In this document: one piece after another, positions 35,801-47,755 of the stretch
How positions within the stretch are numbered: position 1 is the first letter of the stretch
How the letters are laid out: each line of letters begins with the position of its first letter
Assembly (NCBI GenBank): GCA_022478985.1
Contig: JAKSZP010002656.1
Coordinates: forward strand, 1-64,000
Length of the DNA: 64,000 bases
Direction: 5' to 3'
Source: Massospora cicadina
Taxonomy: Eukaryota; Entomophthoromycota; Entomophthoromycetes; Entomophthorales; Entomophthoraceae
Made by a program: the position numbers and the translations under genes
The notes under the pieces: model-generated
What the model was told of the DNA's origin: nothing
Database searches by the model: none
What the model saw: the letters and a program-made list of their open reading frames with translations, nothing else

Positions 35801-36780
35801 AATAATTATCCTGATGATCACCAAATGGGTTGTCCGGTTGCTCAACCCTGCCATGTGGCGGTGGATCATATCTGTGGTGAACCACCTTGCTCTCAATGAT
35901 GGAGTCAACTCTCCATTCATTTTCATGTATCCATTAAACATGAACCCATCCGTTTGCTTCACCAGCGGGCTTTCTGAGAGCGCTCCTCTATTGGAGCAGC
36001 CTCAGGGCACCCCCGCCCTGAGGCTCACAAGCTCAACCCCCATACCTGGCTCGCCCACTGTTGATCCCACCCACCTAAGGGCCCCAGAGTACCCCAACCA
36101 AGGGGAACTTGGCCCCAACGCTCATCTTGGGCCTGTTTTCCCCTCTGACAGCACCCCTGTTTGTGCGGTGGGTTTTGTGCCGCCCCTCTCTGGTGCACAG
36201 ACCTACCTACCCATAACCAAAGGCCAGCAACTGCGCACCCTGGAGGAGTCGTCGTCCTCCCCACCTCTCCCACCTTGGGGGTTGCACCCATAAGACTCGC
36301 AGTTGCCCCCATTGCAACCATCTGGTTTGCCCTTTAGGGCCTTTGGTATGTTTATAAACATTTACTTTCCTCACGTCCCTGCTAGATCCCCACTTCTTCT
36401 AGTAGCATGGACTGCTGTGCCCTTGGCATTCTGGGCTCTCCACTGGGTGCTTACACACCCTGATTGGAAGCCCAGTCTAAATCTTATCAGCCGTTTCCAT
36501 AGCAGCAAGGACCAAAATGAGATTAGACAACCTTTGCCTATGTTTCATATCAGATTTGGTACTTTTTTACCAAAATTGCATTACTTCACGTAATAACATA
36601 TTGGGCTTATATGGGAAGGACCCTATGAATTCATCTATAAGATAGGTAAAGAAATCCAACATCAAGTCTTTGTCATCAAAGATTATTGATTTAGTACATG
36701 ACTAATTCTTATGTCACAACTCATCACCACATATTCTTAAAAGAGTTGATGTTGAACATCTGAGTATCTCTCACCAAGAA
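32880..36780 (+). mobile_element. Ty3/gypsy relict, pol split by a GC-rich insertion
   Basis: RT remnants at 32,950-33,100 have a YWQMDLLSQNQEKS-like reading (WQMDL box) and KGLCNA. The thumb at about 33,365-33,420 has INSYNLPGLIKP. RNase H near 33,650-33,720 has SESNYNV. Integrase follows: HLGHGGAHKNLRI near 34,120, NGRNFGS near 34,480 and HPSTNGTVELQME near 34,565. The integrase C-terminal module resumes only after the insertion, near 36,545-36,690 (SDLVLFYQNCIT, GPYEFIYKIGKEIQHQVFVI), parallel to CDLILFYNHRPG...GPYQVIYRWG in the complete element. All frames are broken. Confidence 0.75.
34895..36515. other. GC-rich 1.6-kb insertion of unknown identity
   Basis: This segment interrupts the integrase C-terminal region of a gypsy relict and is clearly GC-richer than its surroundings. 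Plus-strand frames 34,971-35,360 (129 residues), 35,426-35,899 (157) and 35,814-36,293 (159) are Pro/Ser/Gln-rich, like LINE ORF1 proteins, but no domain is recognised. Minus-strand frames are also open, so the coding strand is uncertain. Candidate flanking duplications (AAAGGCAAATG before; AAGGACCAAAATG after) are imperfect. It could be an ORF1-only or 5'-fragment LINE of another family. Confidence 0.5.
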
Positions 36781-36840
36781 ATTTATTAGTAGCAGAGAAT
36801 ACTATATTCTTCCCCTCTTCAAAAACCTTAGTAGGATTTA

Positions 36841-38752
36841 AATTTGAGGTATGCCAACCAGGGGACGGACATTACTGAAACTGAAACTGAAACAACAAAC
36901 TAAACAAACTGAAAATATGAATCAACCACCCTAAACTGAGCAGTGAGACACAAAAAAATTAGAAAACAACATACCAAATGGCACAGTGGCGAGCCGCTTA
37001 TCCCACCATGGCGGAGGGGGAGGGGGATTAGGCAGATCATCAACTTCCACATTGAAGAGGTAGATCAATGCTGAGAGCAAGGGGTTGGGTCATCCATGGG
37101 ATAAGAGTCGAGGTGAAGTAGATAATTGTTGAGATTGTTACTGACAATTCAGCCTGGAGAAAAGCCTCTATGAGTTTGGCAACATGGTGTTCAGTTTGGA
37201 TGTGGGCGTTGGGAAGCTGGGCTAATTTAGCAATGTTGGCTCTGGTGATGCATGTGGATGGAGAAAAATCTGCCAGTTCAGTGACATGCTTGACAGCGGT
37301 AATGGCAGCTTCATTGAGTCAGGTAATTTCATCTTTTGCAACAGCAGGGAATCGAGGGGAACTTGGTGATATGCAGTCTTTCTTTAGAATTAGTGACAAA
37401 GGTTGCCATGGCTTCACAGATGGTGACTTTCAGGTGAAGCCAATGAGGCCTCAACTAGCTGATGGTCGTTCTGGAAAAGGGTAGCATTGGGTTTGGGGAC
37501 ATATTGTTTGGGCGGAAGTGGGGCATCTAAGTATAAATTCAGATAAGGTTCTAAATTAATTTGGGAAGTCCAATGGTGGGACAATTCCACCAGATTAGCC
37601 TCTTCATCCAATAAGTACCAGGGATTTTCGGTTGACTAGGATTAATTCAGTGATAAGTGGCTGTGGTTGGGTAAGTTTTAGGGTGTAAATTTCTTAGATT
37701 GAATATGGGTACAAACCTTCTCTGATTGGTTGACATGGGTGTAAATTGGCCGGCTTGGGCTTGGGTTGCTAGATTTTGCTTCTGTTCCAACAAGCGCTTG
37801 GCCTGTGTGGGTGGGGACAACCAAAAGCCACACTCAAAAGCTTTTGGTTTGGCCTCATAAGTGGGGTTGGTGGTGTTCACAGGTTCAAATTGTATTGGCA
37901 TGCTTTTTTAGAATGGACTAACTCATGTCAGAGGGTGCAAACTGTGAGACCTTTGTTGATGCAAGCCCAAAAAAAATGGTCTGGTGCTTATGGGATATAG
38001 GAACGCGGTGGGATGTGCTGGGCCATGGTTAGCTGGTGGGTTAATGGTTGCCATTTCTTGAGGTGCCGCTAGCGCTCAGCACCACTTGGGACATGAAATT
38101 GGAGGATGGGGTATGTGCATAAGTGGACAGCCCTGACATCAACTCCTAATATAGTGTGTGAGGTGGAATGTGTGAGGGAAGGTTTGCAAAGGTCACCATG
38201 AGTGGGGTATCATTGGGGATACATGTTTGGGTGATGGTAATAGGTGTGTTTTTGTATATTAAGGGTGTTGCTGCTGCAGCGGCCGCGTCCTCTTCAGTGG
38301 GGAAGCCAATATCAAAATAGCCCTTGTAAGGGCAGGAGTCAATAAATTCTACTGTACAAAAGTGGCCATTGCCAGCTCAATAATCACTTTGTCAGCATAT
38401 GGGAAGAGACATCTGTATTTGGCGCGGAGGCAAAAGTGGATAGTGGATCAAGGTAGGGATAGGGGGTGGGGGTGGGTTAGTTGGTTGGATTCTTGCAAAG
38501 TGTAGTGCTAAGTCCCTTGAAGGGACAAATCGGCCAGAAGTATTTGGCGTACTAGATGAGTCCATCTGCATGTATTTTCCTGCTTGGTGGTAAACGCTAG
38601 TGGGAGGAGCACCACTGCCCCATACTGGGGCAGCAGGTGGTGGATCCAAGGACATAAATGGAAAACTGATGTGGTGAGGTGATAGTGGAAAATTGACTCT
38701 TTTTTTCAAAATATTGTTTGAAAGTGATGTCAAGCAGGAAGAAAAGTTCCAG
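36841..38752 (-). mobile_element. LINE-C: ORF1-only non-LTR element
   Basis: Flanked by CCTTAGTAGGATTTA (36,826-36,840) and CCTTAGTAAGATCTA (38,753-38,767), a duplication with three differences. On the minus strand it begins with a leader containing CTTGACATCACTTTC, matching the 5' termini of LINE-A and LINE-B, so the 5' end looks complete. It then carries a decayed ORF1 and ends in TTTCAGTAATGTCC...TCCCCTGGTTGG, shared with the SINE. No endonuclease or RT is present. It is therefore a non-autonomous, ORF1-only (HAL1-like) copy or an internal-deletion product. Confidence 0.7.
37414..38733 (-). pseudogene. LINE-C ORF1 fragments
   Basis: Starts near 38,733. A Pro/Ser-rich section (38,392-38,733) contains SLDPPPAAPVWGSGAPP. 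After a stop, about 38,170-38,350 encodes YKGYFDIGFPTEEDAAAAA and DTPLMVTFANLPSHIPPHTL. These align with GHYIDVGFTEAALADHAA and ISWVTFSNLPTTVDPESL in LINE-B ORF1, and with GWLDLGF...FLTFDFLPTTV in LINE-A ORF1. The rest (37,647-37,901 and 37,414-37,611) is Pro/Gln/Asn-rich. No CCHC knuckle was found. Confidence 0.6.
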
Positions 38753-38767
38753 CCTTAGTAAGATCTA

Positions 38768-40569
38768 TATTAATAACCTTTAAAGTCAGCTCAAATCTGC
38801 TATATTTTTTACAGGTTCATGCCTTGGTTTAAGCCCGTTTTATAAACTTAAAGGAGTATCAGGTGGTAAATTTTTCATTTCGCCTTATTGGCCAAAATCA
38901 AGTTGTGAAATTATGAATTAGAATCTTATCGGCTGAGTTATAAAAAATTTCTTTTGATTTTCTTGTGATAATATAAATTTTATAAACGCAACAATCAAAG
39001 AGTCAATCCAAAAAATATGACTTCTATTGCAATTTTATTATAAGTGTCTGTCACAATTATGGTTAAGTGGTCCGCTCCCTTGGGGTGTGCTTATGGAAAG
39101 GGTTGAGCCACTTGCAATAAGCTACTTCTTTAATCACAGGGTGCATCGCAAGACAATTAGGAAAGTTTTATTCTCTGGTATGTGGGACTCTTTCTCATGG
39201 TTCCAAGCATGTCTGATAGTGTAGAAGCCTTGAAATATACTTAATAATGGCTTTTCTTATGAACCCTGGAATTCCTCTCATCATCTGCTGATATTGAAAA
39301 GGGTTGGTCCTTACCTTCAACAATAATCTTCTAAATTTGGTGTTAATGGCACCAAAAAAACAATTAAGACAGAAATATAAAAAGGTTATTTCAATATATA
39401 TATATATGTAAGCCACATATAGTGCTTGTGAGATTTGGAGTACTTAAATTAGGGCGTGATTTATATTAAAAATATTTTCTTATGATAAAGTGCTTATAAT
39501 TTGTAACTTGGTTTCAGGGTTATTGAGTATAATTACTTGTTTCTCTAATCTTCTAGGTTTCTTCCATAATTAAATTGTGGATCTATGGCTTGTTTGTCAA
39601 TGCTTGGCTGCTGTTCTAACCTAACTGTTGCTCCTGTTGTTCCCAAGACCCTTGTAGCTCCTTCATCTTCATATGTATCTTGGTCATCTTAGTTGATGGA
39701 ATTTTTAAAATTAATTCACTTCCAATATAGTATTATGCTCATTTCGCAGCGTCATACAACTATGTAGACCCCTTTTTTATGAAGCTTCATTAATTTTTCT
39801 AACATTGGCGGTTATACCCAAATGTATAAAAGAGGGCTCCTTGACTATATCATTTGTGGTTGTGTGCTTTTCTTTTTTAACTAATCTTATATATGTGAAT
39901 CCACTGATGTCATGGTGACTGGCTGTCAAATATTACAGTGATTAGGAGGTATATAAAGGCCTCCATCGTCAAGAATTCTAGACTGATTAAAGCCTATAAA
40001 AAAGGGTTTTAGAATATTGTAAACTTCTCTATTTGCTAGTTAGGTTAGATATGACTCAATTGGTATTCTAACAAATTATATATTTAGTATTGAGATTAGT
40101 AATATCATAATTGAGTTTTATTAGTTTATTATAGGTTGAGAAAAGCACCCCTATAGTTGAGTCTTTTTCAACTATAATGGATAGAAACAATAACAGTAAG
40201 TTTTAACTAGTAAATTGTATGTGCCTGCATATACAGGTTACACTATACCAGTTTGTTGATGTGGGATTAAATTAGATATAGCATGCACCCTTACTTGCAT
40301 GTTTGCTACTAAAATCCATGTGCAAAAAGTAATAAACTAAGCAGGCAGTCATGAGTCCTAATATCATAATAAGATTTTTTTGATTATTGTCAATATCTTT
40401 GAAAGTGAGATATAAACTCTCTTGTAATCCTATAAATCTGTAGTTTTTAAAATAAATTTTGTTTGTGCTACCAATTCCATCATCCAAGGACAACCTAACT
40501 CAGCTTGTTTTAGTAATTGAATTATTTTTCATCTTCCTACACAAACAATTGCTTCATTTAATATGCAAT
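38768..40569. other. AT-rich sequence, no gene recognised
   Basis: Nothing recognisable beyond short frames and an (AT)n run of about 15 bp at 39,393-39,407. It separates the LINE-C duplication from the LINE-A copy 2 duplication. Confidence 0.5.
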
Positions 40570-40675
40570 AACATTCATCTCTAATTTTCTTTCTCTTTGC
40601 AATCACTTTTGCAACCTATTCAATTCAAGGCTGAATCTAGTTTGATAATCTCACAGAGGAGATTAGTCTGCACCC

Positions 40676-42087
40676 ATGTCAGGGAGCAGTTGGGCAAGTA
40701 AGGTAAGAGGAGCAGGTGGAAGGCCTGTGGCCTCCAACAATTGAAAACGCCCCGGAGAAACCGGTGGAATAGACAAAAATTTCAAAAAACTGGTAGTCAC
40801 TATTTCCCCGGAGATACTCACATGGCAAGCATGATGCAACCAGTACATCAACACGCCACACTCCCAGCCACTTTCATCAGTGGAATTTGGAGTCCGTGTG
40901 TTTCTGGACATCCAACAAATGGCCTTATGGGAAAAAATTTGTGAAGATGTGCACACAATTTTCCTGACTGTGGTGTACATCGCACCTCACTCCATGTCAC
41001 GCAGTTGGCTGGACCTAGGTTTCGAAAGCAAAGAGGCAGCAGATGAGGCTGCAGCGGTGTGCATAGTGCTTGACCCCCCAAAGGGCAATGGGTCATCAAA
41101 ACCAAATGTACCAGATGGACAAAATCAAACCAAATTTTCCTCACATTTGACTTTTTGCCTACTACGGTAAAACGTGACATTTTGGAACAACACCTGAAAG
41201 ATGGTCTCGCCATATATGGTGAAACACAATCTTTCAAAATGCAACACTTCATGCTTATGCCACACCTGTGCACCGGCAAAGCCATTGCAGTCCTGACCCC
41301 AACTGAGGAGATCACAAAGGACCTAACCTAGATCCCACACTCCACTTTTATTGATATTGCAGGGCATACCACCCACCCATTCTGGGTGACCGTGGACAGC
41401 GCGCCCCACATTTGCACCCACTGTGATGCGTTTGGCCATAAGGCACATGCATGCCCCATCAAGGAGGGCGTCACATTCCAAGAGCACCCCTCAGCAGCCA
41501 TGGCCAGCGGAGAGGTGCACTATGAACCAACCGCAAGCACCAAAGAGGCTTTCCTGTGGGGAGCACAAGGCTGCTACCTACTGGTAAAGCCTATCTCCCT
41601 GCAAGAGCGGAAGAAGGCCAAGCAGGCCCACAGGGCTGTGGCCAAGGAAGTGGCCAAAGCCACCACTGCTATCCCACACTCACAACACCAGGAGGACATG
41701 GAAACCTTCACAGCGGAAGCAACTTGGGAATCCATCAACCAATCAGATTGGGAAGCTCATGCTGAGAGGGCCACTCAATCTGAGGATCCGATTGGGGAGT
41801 TGATCTCACCCAATTTTTCACCCAAGCTCCAGTCAAAACTGACTTGGGACCCATCCCAACTGAAAAAAAAAATTTGACCCACTCAACGGTGCACCGAACT
41901 CATCTGCACCAAAAAAATTTGTCTGACGTCGGGAAAACAAAAAGCAAAGGCTAAAGCCAACGCAACTCTTTCTGCAAAAATTATCAAAAACCCCGATAGC
42001 GTTGCTGCTAACACCCACACTGCTGTGAAGGCCCATGGGGATCTAGAGGAGGCTGGTGGGCCTAGGTGCCCACCCCCTCACACCTAA
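40676..42087 (+). pseudogene. LINE-A ORF1, copy 2, frameshifted
   Basis: The ATG at 40,676 (MSGSSWASKV) matches copy 1, but a stop appears after about 22 codons. Later frames carry the same RRM-like blocks. The zinc knuckle is intact at about 41,410-41,460 (CTHCDAFGHKAHAC, C-x2-C-x4-H-x4-C). The C-terminal portion (41,386-41,877) is Lys/Ala/Glu-rich, and a frameshift follows at an A-run near 41,865. It ends with TAA at 42,085. Confidence 0.82.
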
Positions 42088-42093
42088 GGTGTA

Positions 42094-45000
42094 ATGGGGG
42101 AAACCTTCACTTTAGGGATGTTGAATATCACTGGACTCAAGGCCTCCCTATCCCAGGCTAGGAAACTGAGTTTTTTACAACAAAATTTACCCATGGATAT
42201 CCTGGCCATCAAGGAGTCCCACTGTCCACGGGGTTCTGAGGAAGCTTGGAAAACAATGCTCCTCCCATCCCTATCCTTTTGGTCAAAGCACTGTGGGGTG
42301 CTAAGTCAGAAAAATATTTTTTCAGATTTTTATTCTCAGAAACATTCCTAAATGGCATAGTGCTTGTTGTCACTTTCTTGTGGGCTGACGTAGCACACAC
42401 AATCATCAACATCTATGCCCCAAACGGTGCACACGAGCATTGGGAATTTTTCTTATTGGTCAAATCCCTCCTGCTACCCCCAGACTCTTTCCTAGTTGGC
42501 GACATGAACTGTTGGCTAAACACACCAACAAACCGGTGGCCTTCCTCACCACACACCCCCAGGGTCACGTAGAACTGCGCATTCTAAAGGCCACCCTCAG
42601 GTTAATGGATGCGCTGCCATGATATGCCCCGCTGCTCGAGAACATGACGCGCCCCCACATCCACAATGGCCAATTAAGGTCCATGACCCGCATTGACCTT
42701 ATCCTAATGCTGGCGAAATTCCAACCCCACATCTCCCACTTCAAAATAACAAAAATGGAATTCTCTGACCATCAACTGGTCTTGCTAACCTACCACCTAC
42801 CTGTTACAGCTGCTAAGGCCCCACATTGGTGCAAAATCCGCCCCTCCAAGCTCACGTCACCAGGATTTTCCACATGGGTGGAAGCGGCAACTTTGGCAAA
42901 AAGTTTGTTGCACCATTTTGTGCGGACCCCTTTTCCATATGAGCAACTTTCAAAGATGACACCATCCGCCACTCTCACCATCTATCCTCCAGATGCTCAC
43001 AAGCCACATCAGCGGTCATTTCGCGCGCTCTAGCAGAGTTGGCACACCTGGAGTCCAACATCCCAGCTACCGGATACAGCTCTGAATGGGGCTGGAAGTG
43101 GGCGGAGGCAGCCGCCCACCTCAATGCACTCGAAAGGCAACACAAACATCGGGTTTGTGTTCAGTACAGGGCCACATGCATCACAAAAGGTGACAAGTGC
43201 ACCGCACATTTTTTTAAAAAAATTTTGCACCATTCCAGAGTGTGGCCTGCATACAGGTGTGAAGATCGGATGATTCCATTGCGGATATGCTAGATGAAGT
43301 GGTAATCAAAACACAAAAGTATTACTCCAAGTTGTACCGATCTGATCCAATTCAGCTGGCCAAAGTGGCAGAATTTCTCAACTGAGACCACATCTGCACC
43401 ATTTTCTGATACCCAGAAATAATGAATTTGATTACTCTGACTGAATTATGGACAGCCATTTGCGGTGCGCCAAACTGAAAATGCCCAGGCCCTGATGGCA
43501 TTCCATATGAGTTCTACAAAAAGTATTTCAAATATATATCTCCATTGCTGCTCGCCTCACTTAACCAAAGCCTGTTGGAAACGCGCCTCCTACCAGGAGG
43601 ACATGAGGCCTTTACCATCACACTCTTCAAGAAAGGAGATAAGCTAGACTTAGCCAACTGGCACCCCATTGATCTAACAAACACAGACACTAAAATTTTA
43701 ACAAAAATCATGGCTAACCGTTTAGGGACTGTAGCATCTGCCACCATCTCCCCAGAACAATTTGGTTTCATCCCCAGAAGGTCGATTTGGGATAACGTGC
43801 ACTCTGTGGCTAATGTATGTCAATCCACAGCCTCTGGGGCACTTGTATTCTTGGACCAACAAAAGGCCTATGATAGAGTAAACTGGGAATACCTCAGGGC
43901 CTGCCTCCATCAATTCCGCCTACCCCCTCACTTCATCAACTGGGTGATGCTGCTCACGGAATCTGCAACAATGGCAGTACGTGGCCCTGGCTTCCTAATG
44001 GAAGCAGTCCGCCCTCAAAGGGGCTTGCGACAAGGGGATCCCCTTAGCCCACTCTTATACAATTTCAGCCTTGACCCACTACTGCGAAATGTGAATGCCC
44101 AACTCACTGGGGTCCATGTGCCAGGCCAAGCCCCAGTCAAGATAATGGCATTTGCAGATGATTGTGTGGTTGGGGTGTCTAATAATCAAGATGCATGTGC
44201 GCTTGAAGCTCTCATCCAGGAGTATTCCCGGGTAAGCAACGCGGCACTGAATGCTTCCAAAACTGAAATCATCCTCCTTGGTCGGTTTCAGAACTGCTGG
44301 ACCCCAGCATTTAGTTCCCAACCCGGCCCATCTGCTCGCCCACGTCCTCGCCCTACTAACTCAACACACACCACCCCACTGGTGCTCCCCTTTGTGCCAC
44401 GCCCTACCATAGGACTGGTACGCCATCTGGGCGTGTGGGTGGAGGTAGGTGGGTACACATCAGCAGTAATAGAAAGTTGTATTCTAGACAACGTGACAAA
44501 GCAAATTGCCTCTCTCAGAGCCCACCCTACTTCCCTTACTGGCATAGTTGTTTTACCCAACTCTATGCTCCTCTCCAAAGTCTGGCTTGGAGCCCACGCC
44601 ATCCCCTTCTCCCCAAGCTTCTTCAAATCCTTGTATGCCTTGCTGCAAGGATGGCTTTGGTCAGGCCGCCCTCCACCAGTACGGCTAGAGGTCATGTTTG
44701 GCCCTCATCATCATGGTGGCATGGGCCTGCTTGACTTCAAAGCCCATGCTGCCAAGATCCTGGGCACCTGGATTGCAGCCTTCACCGCCCCTACACTCCC
44801 CCTCCCAACACTGGTCCCGCGCAGCCCACTCCAACTTCTCCTACGCCTTGGGCCTCAACAATCCATTGAACCCCCACTCCCTGACGAAATACCTCGCATC
44901 ACACACATTGGCCACAGGTCCTCACGGGATTAAAACCCACTACAAACGAATCCTCCTCTCCATGTGGAGCGCTGAGTGGAGAATTTGTATTAGCATACAT

Positions 45001-45723
45001 ACAACCTAAAGAGGCCGCCCCTCTCCTCAGTTCACACAAGAGGTACAGGGGCTACCCATCCATGATGGCGTGATCCCCATTCGCCCACATGTCCTATCCA
45101 GGGTGGACTACCTGGACATGATGGACATCCCTTACTCCATTGAGACCCAAAAAAAAACTATCTGGAAATACGCACATTATCCTCTGTTGCAGCCTCAAGT
45201 CTGCTCCCATGTGTGGCGCTGCCTGAGGCGGGTGTATCGTACAGCTGAGCGCTCTAACGCTTTACACTCATCCTGTGTCGTGTGTGGCCAGTATGGAACG
45301 CTGTTACACCGCCTGGAGAAGTGCCCTACCTCTAAAGTGATATGGCGCGAAGTTCAACGTCTGCTGGGCCAGGATCAAACGCATTCCTTCAGTCTGTCAA
45401 GAGATATGTTTGCTCTATCAATGGCCTCCTCTCTTCCACCCTCCCTCCGTGCTTTGGTGGTTGCAATTGCCATGTGGACCATCCACACGATTGTCTTAGA
45501 TGCCATCGCAGGCTCCACCCCCACCCTCCCAGAAGCTGTCCACAAATTCAGGTCTCATTTGGTGGACCACTTTCAAGTGTGGATGTTTGGATACTCCCAT
45601 CGCGTTGCCAACAGCTGGTCTCCTCCTGGTTCCCAGTCTGGTTCATCAAATCAGACCCCTTCCTGTAACACGTGTTCAGTTGTGGCTACGGCTCCTCCAT
45701 ACGGTTCCTCCCCCTCCCCATAA
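42094..45723 (+). pseudogene. LINE-A ORF2 (endonuclease-reverse transcriptase), copy 2
   Basis: Would encode 1,210 residues from the ATG at 42,094. Endonuclease motifs: NITGLKA, DILAIKESHCP, INIYAPNGA, VGDMNCWLN, RIDLILM and MEFSDHQLV (42,750-42,780). RT core open at 43,545-44,933: LANWHPIDLTNTDTKILTKI, FGFIPRRSIWDN, FLDQQKAYDRVNW, GLRQGDPLSPLLYN and catalytic FADD at 44,151-44,162. The C-terminal domain 45,070-45,723 has SSCVVCGQYGTLLHRLEKCP (C-x2-C-x7-H-x4-C). Frameshifts lie in the endonuclease (about 42,330), the linker and near 44,800. It is the better LINE-A template for comparison. Confidence 0.9.
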
Positions 45724-45874
45724 GTGGCGTTCCCGCGAGCAACAAGAGATAGCATCGCTTCTCTGGGGTGCCTTCCCTGGTAATAAGTTTTTCTCTTCTG
45801 AGTCATATTTTGAAGTGTCCGTCCCATGGTCGGCCTTCCCCCGCAATAAATTTAAAAGAACATTCATCTCTAAT

Positions 45875-47755
45875 CCCAAATTATTGGATATTTGTTGGCA
45901 TAAACCTACCAGAGATTATTTTGTTTTGTTTGCAAACTGGGTATTAGCACATGCAAGCAACATCAAAATGTATTCTGACAACTTATAAGGAAACCATAAA
46001 TCATATTGTTGAATCTTAAGGTACAAAGCCTCAACCCCAGAAGCTTCCACCATTGATTGCATGAAAAGTTCAGAAAACAAACAGTATAGACAGGTTTTAT
46101 TAAGATGGTGGGTCGTTATTGCAACGCTAATTTTTTCGCTCAGATGAATGAATAATATTCCAACTACTGATGAGCATAATAAAGTTCTGGTGATATCTTA
46201 AATGCAAAAGTCCTTTTGAGAAACTTATAAAAGCTCTAATAAAGCCTCTTATTTGATATTGTTGGACAATTGAAAGTCCAATATTGTGAGAAGAGCATTT
46301 TAGATGAAGTTGACCGTAAAATTGGCCAAAAAGCCCTGGCTGATTTGTGGTTTGTGAATCCTTCAAATTGGGGCAATAATCTCATAAATAATACTAGAAG
46401 ACGGCCAAATGGTTTGAGTTTAGCATGCTGGAATATTCTGACTCATCTGTGGAATCAAGGGAGCTCGTCCGAGGTCCCTCCCCGCCTTAGCACTAATTTC
46501 ATTCAAGCCACACCATGGAGACTAGGCCCTTTTATAGTGTTGAAAGAGTTCCAAAAGGTGCAGATATTTTCTCAAATGGTGTTTCAATCAAATTCATCAA
46601 AACATTACCTCACGGGCTTGTCCTACCAACAATTGACCCTCCATCAGCCCTTCTGATAAGTTAAGGCGAGATTTGAGAGCTTCAATAGGTCAAATGACCA
46701 TATTTCCTTATTTGGCTTAAACCTAATAATGATTCAATGTGTACGCCCTTTGAGCCAAAAGTGAGTTTGATTACTGAGCTGTGACATTGTATGAAGGTTT
46801 GTCTTTCTTATATTGTGGCACTGAATAAGCTATAAAAACTTACAACTTTTTATTTTTAGTGTCTATTTATTTTTATTGATTTAAGTGGATTTAATCCCCT
46901 GTTTGTTGGAGTTTAGGCTTTAACGCACCAGCAAGCTTATATCTACCTAAAATCCAACATATATATCCAAATTTCACCCAAACTTTTGTTGTGCAATTGG
47001 ATGCATACTTACCGTAATTAGGCTGAGCTTCTCATTAGGATTTAGATAGAAATTACATCATACCAGTTTTTGTAGTTGTGCGCTTAACAAGCTTTAGAAG
47101 AATTTTAAGGTATTTGAAATCAAGTGTCTCGCTGTAATTTTATTAGGTAAACTATTCTAAGTCTACATTCACTTAACCAAATCCAGGAGTCATCGCTAAC
47201 TATAAGTTTGATTTTATAACTTAAAAGTACTTAAAATCAGCTTACAGGTGAGCACTGAAGCTTAGTCCTATGTGTAAAGAAGCAAATCATCATTTTGGCT
47301 TAACCCACCAAGATTCAGATACTTTATGTTGCCAATAGTTGCCACATTATTTCCTTATGTTGATAGTAGCTGATAAGATGAAGTTTTAAAATTTCGCAGA
47401 TGGAGAACCTTTCATTTAACAAACATTGGACCAGCGCTTATAAAATGTTGTGGTTAGAGTTAGTATACTACCTAGTAAAAACGATGTAGTTTGAAGCTTC
47501 TTATATCCTAAATCAGAATTCCAGATTAAATAAGCATGCTCACAGACCTAAAGTCAAGGAGGGCTAAACAAAAAAGTTGGAACAAATTCAGCAAGTTATT
47601 TTTGGGAGTTAATGAAATACAAAACTAAGAAGCCTTGATGAAATATCAGGCTAGCAAAATTTAGAAATTCATAAAGTCCTCACTTGCTAACCAATTAGTA
47701 AACTTTAATTGTTCCTGGCATGTTGTATTAGTCTAGGTTATAGTACCATTTCAAG
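45875..47755. other. AT-rich sequence with one orphan open frame (46,270-46,656)
   Basis: 46,270-46,656 (plus) is a 128-residue open frame with no recognised domain. It is rich in Trp and Asn (DLWFVNPSNWGNNLINNTRR, then ACWNILTHLWNQG). It may be a fragment of a transposon ORF. Possible continuation in another frame (RRDLRASIGQMTIFPYLA) follows at about 46,655-46,710. The rest is featureless. Confidence 0.35.

Larger units (their letters stand above)
40586..45858 (+). mobile_element. LINE-A copy 2: full-length non-LTR retrotransposon
   Basis: 5,273 bp bounded by a perfect 16-bp target-site duplication, AACATTCATCTCTAAT, at 40,570-40,585 and 45,859-45,874. The leader is 90 bp (40,586-40,675), then ORF1, a 6-nt spacer, ORF2, a 135-bp 3' region and a GCAATAAATTTAAAAG end without a long poly(A). 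It is better preserved than copy 1: a 462-residue open stretch spans the RT core. The intact duplication suggests a younger insertion than copy 1. Confidence 0.96.

Noticed and set aside
43722..44695. Long minus-strand open frames opposite the LINE-A RT (also 9014-10144)
   Set aside because: They are shadows of the RT reading, conserved only because the opposite strand is coding, with no domain of their own.
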